Of a stretch of 6,097 bases of DNA, positions 4,843 through 6,097 are shown piece after piece. The notes beneath the pieces are model-generated. The model did not search any database. It was not told the origin of the DNA and saw only the letters and a list, made by a program, of their open reading frames with translations. Where the stretch lies: positions 1 to 6,097 of the forward strand of contig JAFUBK010000137.1 of the NCBI GenBank assembly GCA_017460245.1. The letters run 5' to 3'. The stretch's first letter is position 1, and every line of letters begins with the position of its first letter. This DNA is from Bacilli bacterium. GTDB lineage: Bacteria; Bacillota_I; Bacilli_A; RF39; UBA660. A program made the translations under genes and the position numbers.

Positions 4843-6097
4843 ATGAAAAAATTTTATTTGTTTTTATTTTTGATTGCTAGTTTATTTATGATGGATAAAG
4901 TTTCAGCAAACACTATTTATGGTATTGAAACAACGGTTGATATTGATGAAAATGGTAATGGGTATGTTACTGAAGTATGGGATATGCAGGCAAATGAAGG
5001 AACTGAAAGTTATCATAGTTTTGGTAATTTAGAGGACCGAAAAATTACTGATTTTAAAGTGTCGATGGATGATAGGCAATATACTTATGTTGATTCTTGG
5101 AATATTAATGCTTCAAAAAGTGAAAAATCGTATAAAAATGGTATTAATTATACTAATGGTGGTTTGGAATTATGTCATGGAATTGAGTATGGAAGACATA
5201 TTTATGTTATAAATTATATTGTGGAAAATTTAGTGTGGCAATATAATGATACACAAATTATGTATTTCTCGTTTTTGCCGCAAAATATGAATCCGGCTCC
5301 TAAAGTTTATAATTTGACGGTTTTTAATAAAGGAAATAACGAAGGAATAAAATATAGTTCATATGGATTTAAGAGTAAGAATAGTATTTCAAATGAAGGA
5401 ATTTCTTTTAAAAGTGATGGCGTGTTAAAATCTTCAGATTATGTAGTTGCATTAATAGGTTTTCCAAATGGAACTTTCAATTCTTTAAAGATTGTTAAAA
5501 ATTCTGGTTATGATGATGTTGTTTCTGAGGCTTTGGAAGGCGCTAAACTTAATAAGAGTCAAACAATTTGGGATTTGATTGGTATTTTGATTTGGCCTTT
5601 AATTGTTTTAGTTATGGTTGTTGTTGCGATTGTGGCAACAATATTTGAAGCCAAATCAAAAATGCGCATAGATAAAACTAATTATAACATTCCTAAAAAA
5701 GTAAATAATTTTAGAGATATTCCTTTTAATAAAGACTTTTTACTTGCGTATTATATTGCTAGAGAAGAAGGAATATTTGATAAGAAAAATTTAATTGGGG
5801 CATATTTACTTAAGTGGATTAAAGAAAAGAAAATAGAAATGGTTCCTACAGAAGGCGGATTTTTAGATTTTAATAAAAATGATAATTATTATATTGATAT
5901 AACTAATTTGGATGGCTTTACGGAGGGTGTTGAAAATTCATTATGTAGTTTTTTACGACTTGCTTCAAAAGATGGTAAAGTAACACCTAAATCATTTAAA
6001 AAATATTGTTCAAAACATTATACAGAAATTGAAAATTGGCTTGATAGAGCTGATGGTGTTTCTGAAAATAGGTTAGTCAGTGAAGGATATTTTACGG
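4843..6097 (+). CDS. DUF2207-type secreted/membrane-anchored protein, 3' end outside the window
   Basis: The frame is open from ATG 4843 to the window edge without a stop, giving 418 codons and an incomplete C-terminus. The ribosome site AGGTGA (4833-4838) lies four bases before the ATG. Residues 1-22 look like a signal peptide (MKK, a hydrophobic stretch, then VSA-N), probably cut after A22. The extracellular part (23-240) is beta-rich and starts with IYGIETTVDIDENGNGYVTE (25-44), the DUF2207 opening in which a basal strand meets a V-x-E strand. It includes GINYTNGGLELC (100-111). One strong membrane helix lies at about 245-268. The cytoplasmic part begins with a basic stretch and RDIPFNKDFLLAYYIAREEG (291-310), then LIGAYLLKWIKEKKIEMV (317-334), resembling the winged-helix-like region of DUF2207 proteins. 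Function is unknown for the family. It is separated from deoC by a terminator and appears independently transcribed. Confidence 0.85.
   Translation, partial: MKKFYLFLFLIASLFMMDKVSANTIYGIETTVDIDENGNGYVTEVWDMQANEGTESYHSFGNLEDRKITDFKVSMDDRQYTYVDSWNINASKSEKSYKNGINYTNGGLELCHGIEYGRHIYVINYIVENLVWQYNDTQIMYFSFLPQNMNPAPKVYNLTVFNKGNNEGIKYSSYGFKSKNSISNEGISFKSDGVLKSSDYVVALIGFPNGTFNSLKIVKNSGYDDVVSEALEGAKLNKSQTIWDLIGILIWPLIVLVMVVVAIVATIFEAKSKMRIDKTNYNIPKKVNNFRDIPFNKDFLLAYYIAREEGIFDKKNLIGAYLLKWIKEKKIEMVPTEGGFLDFNKNDNYYIDITNLDGFTEGVENSLCSFLRLASKDGKVTPKSFKKYCSKHYTEIENWLDRADGVSENRLVSEGYFT

Overview
The window is AT-rich bacterial DNA, roughly 30% G+C by eye. All six genes lie on the + strand and use strong AGGAGG-type ribosome sites and sigma-A-type promoters. 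infB ends in TGA and tryptophan is TGG, so the standard bacterial code applies, which excludes code-4 mollicutes such as Mycoplasma. Low G+C, ComGC-like prepilin N-termini, and a GtrA protein and a DUF2207-type membrane protein near housekeeping genes suggest an uncultured gut lineage of Bacilli/Firmicutes (RF39-like or Erysipelotrichia-like). This placement is inference from style, not from a marker comparison.

Layout: (1) 1-2246 is the end of a translation operon. infB (IF-2), whose 5' end may lie outside the window, overlaps rbfA by 4 bases. A hairpin terminator has the rbfA stop codon in its loop. (2) 2294-3917 is a two-gene unit with a near-perfect promoter. It encodes a prepilin fused to a large exported C-terminal domain, then a four-helix GtrA-family membrane protein 7 bases downstream. 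(3) 3910-4775 is deoC (deoxyribose-phosphate aldolase), preceded by a promoter buried in the end of gtrA and a leader of about 174 nt. The leader carries a T-box-like motif inside a terminator-like hairpin that ends only 17 bases before the deoC start. (4) 4792-6097 has the deoC terminator, a probable extended -10 promoter, and the first 418 codons of a secreted or membrane-anchored DUF2207-type protein that runs off the end.

The most notable region is the deoC leader. Its likely promoter lies upstream of a terminator-like hairpin and nothing convincing lies between hairpin and gene, so deoC expression appears to require read-through. T-box riboswitches normally control aminoacyl-tRNA synthetase, amino-acid biosynthesis or transporter genes, so one on a deoxynucleoside catabolic gene would be unusual. 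The T-box assignment is uncertain: the motif matches well, but the helix following the bulge and a canonical stem I are not clear.

The only stretch over 100 bases without a gene, apart from the deoC leader, is 2231-2347, which holds the rbfA terminator and the pilin promoter. No tRNA, rRNA, CRISPR array, insertion sequence or attachment site was seen.
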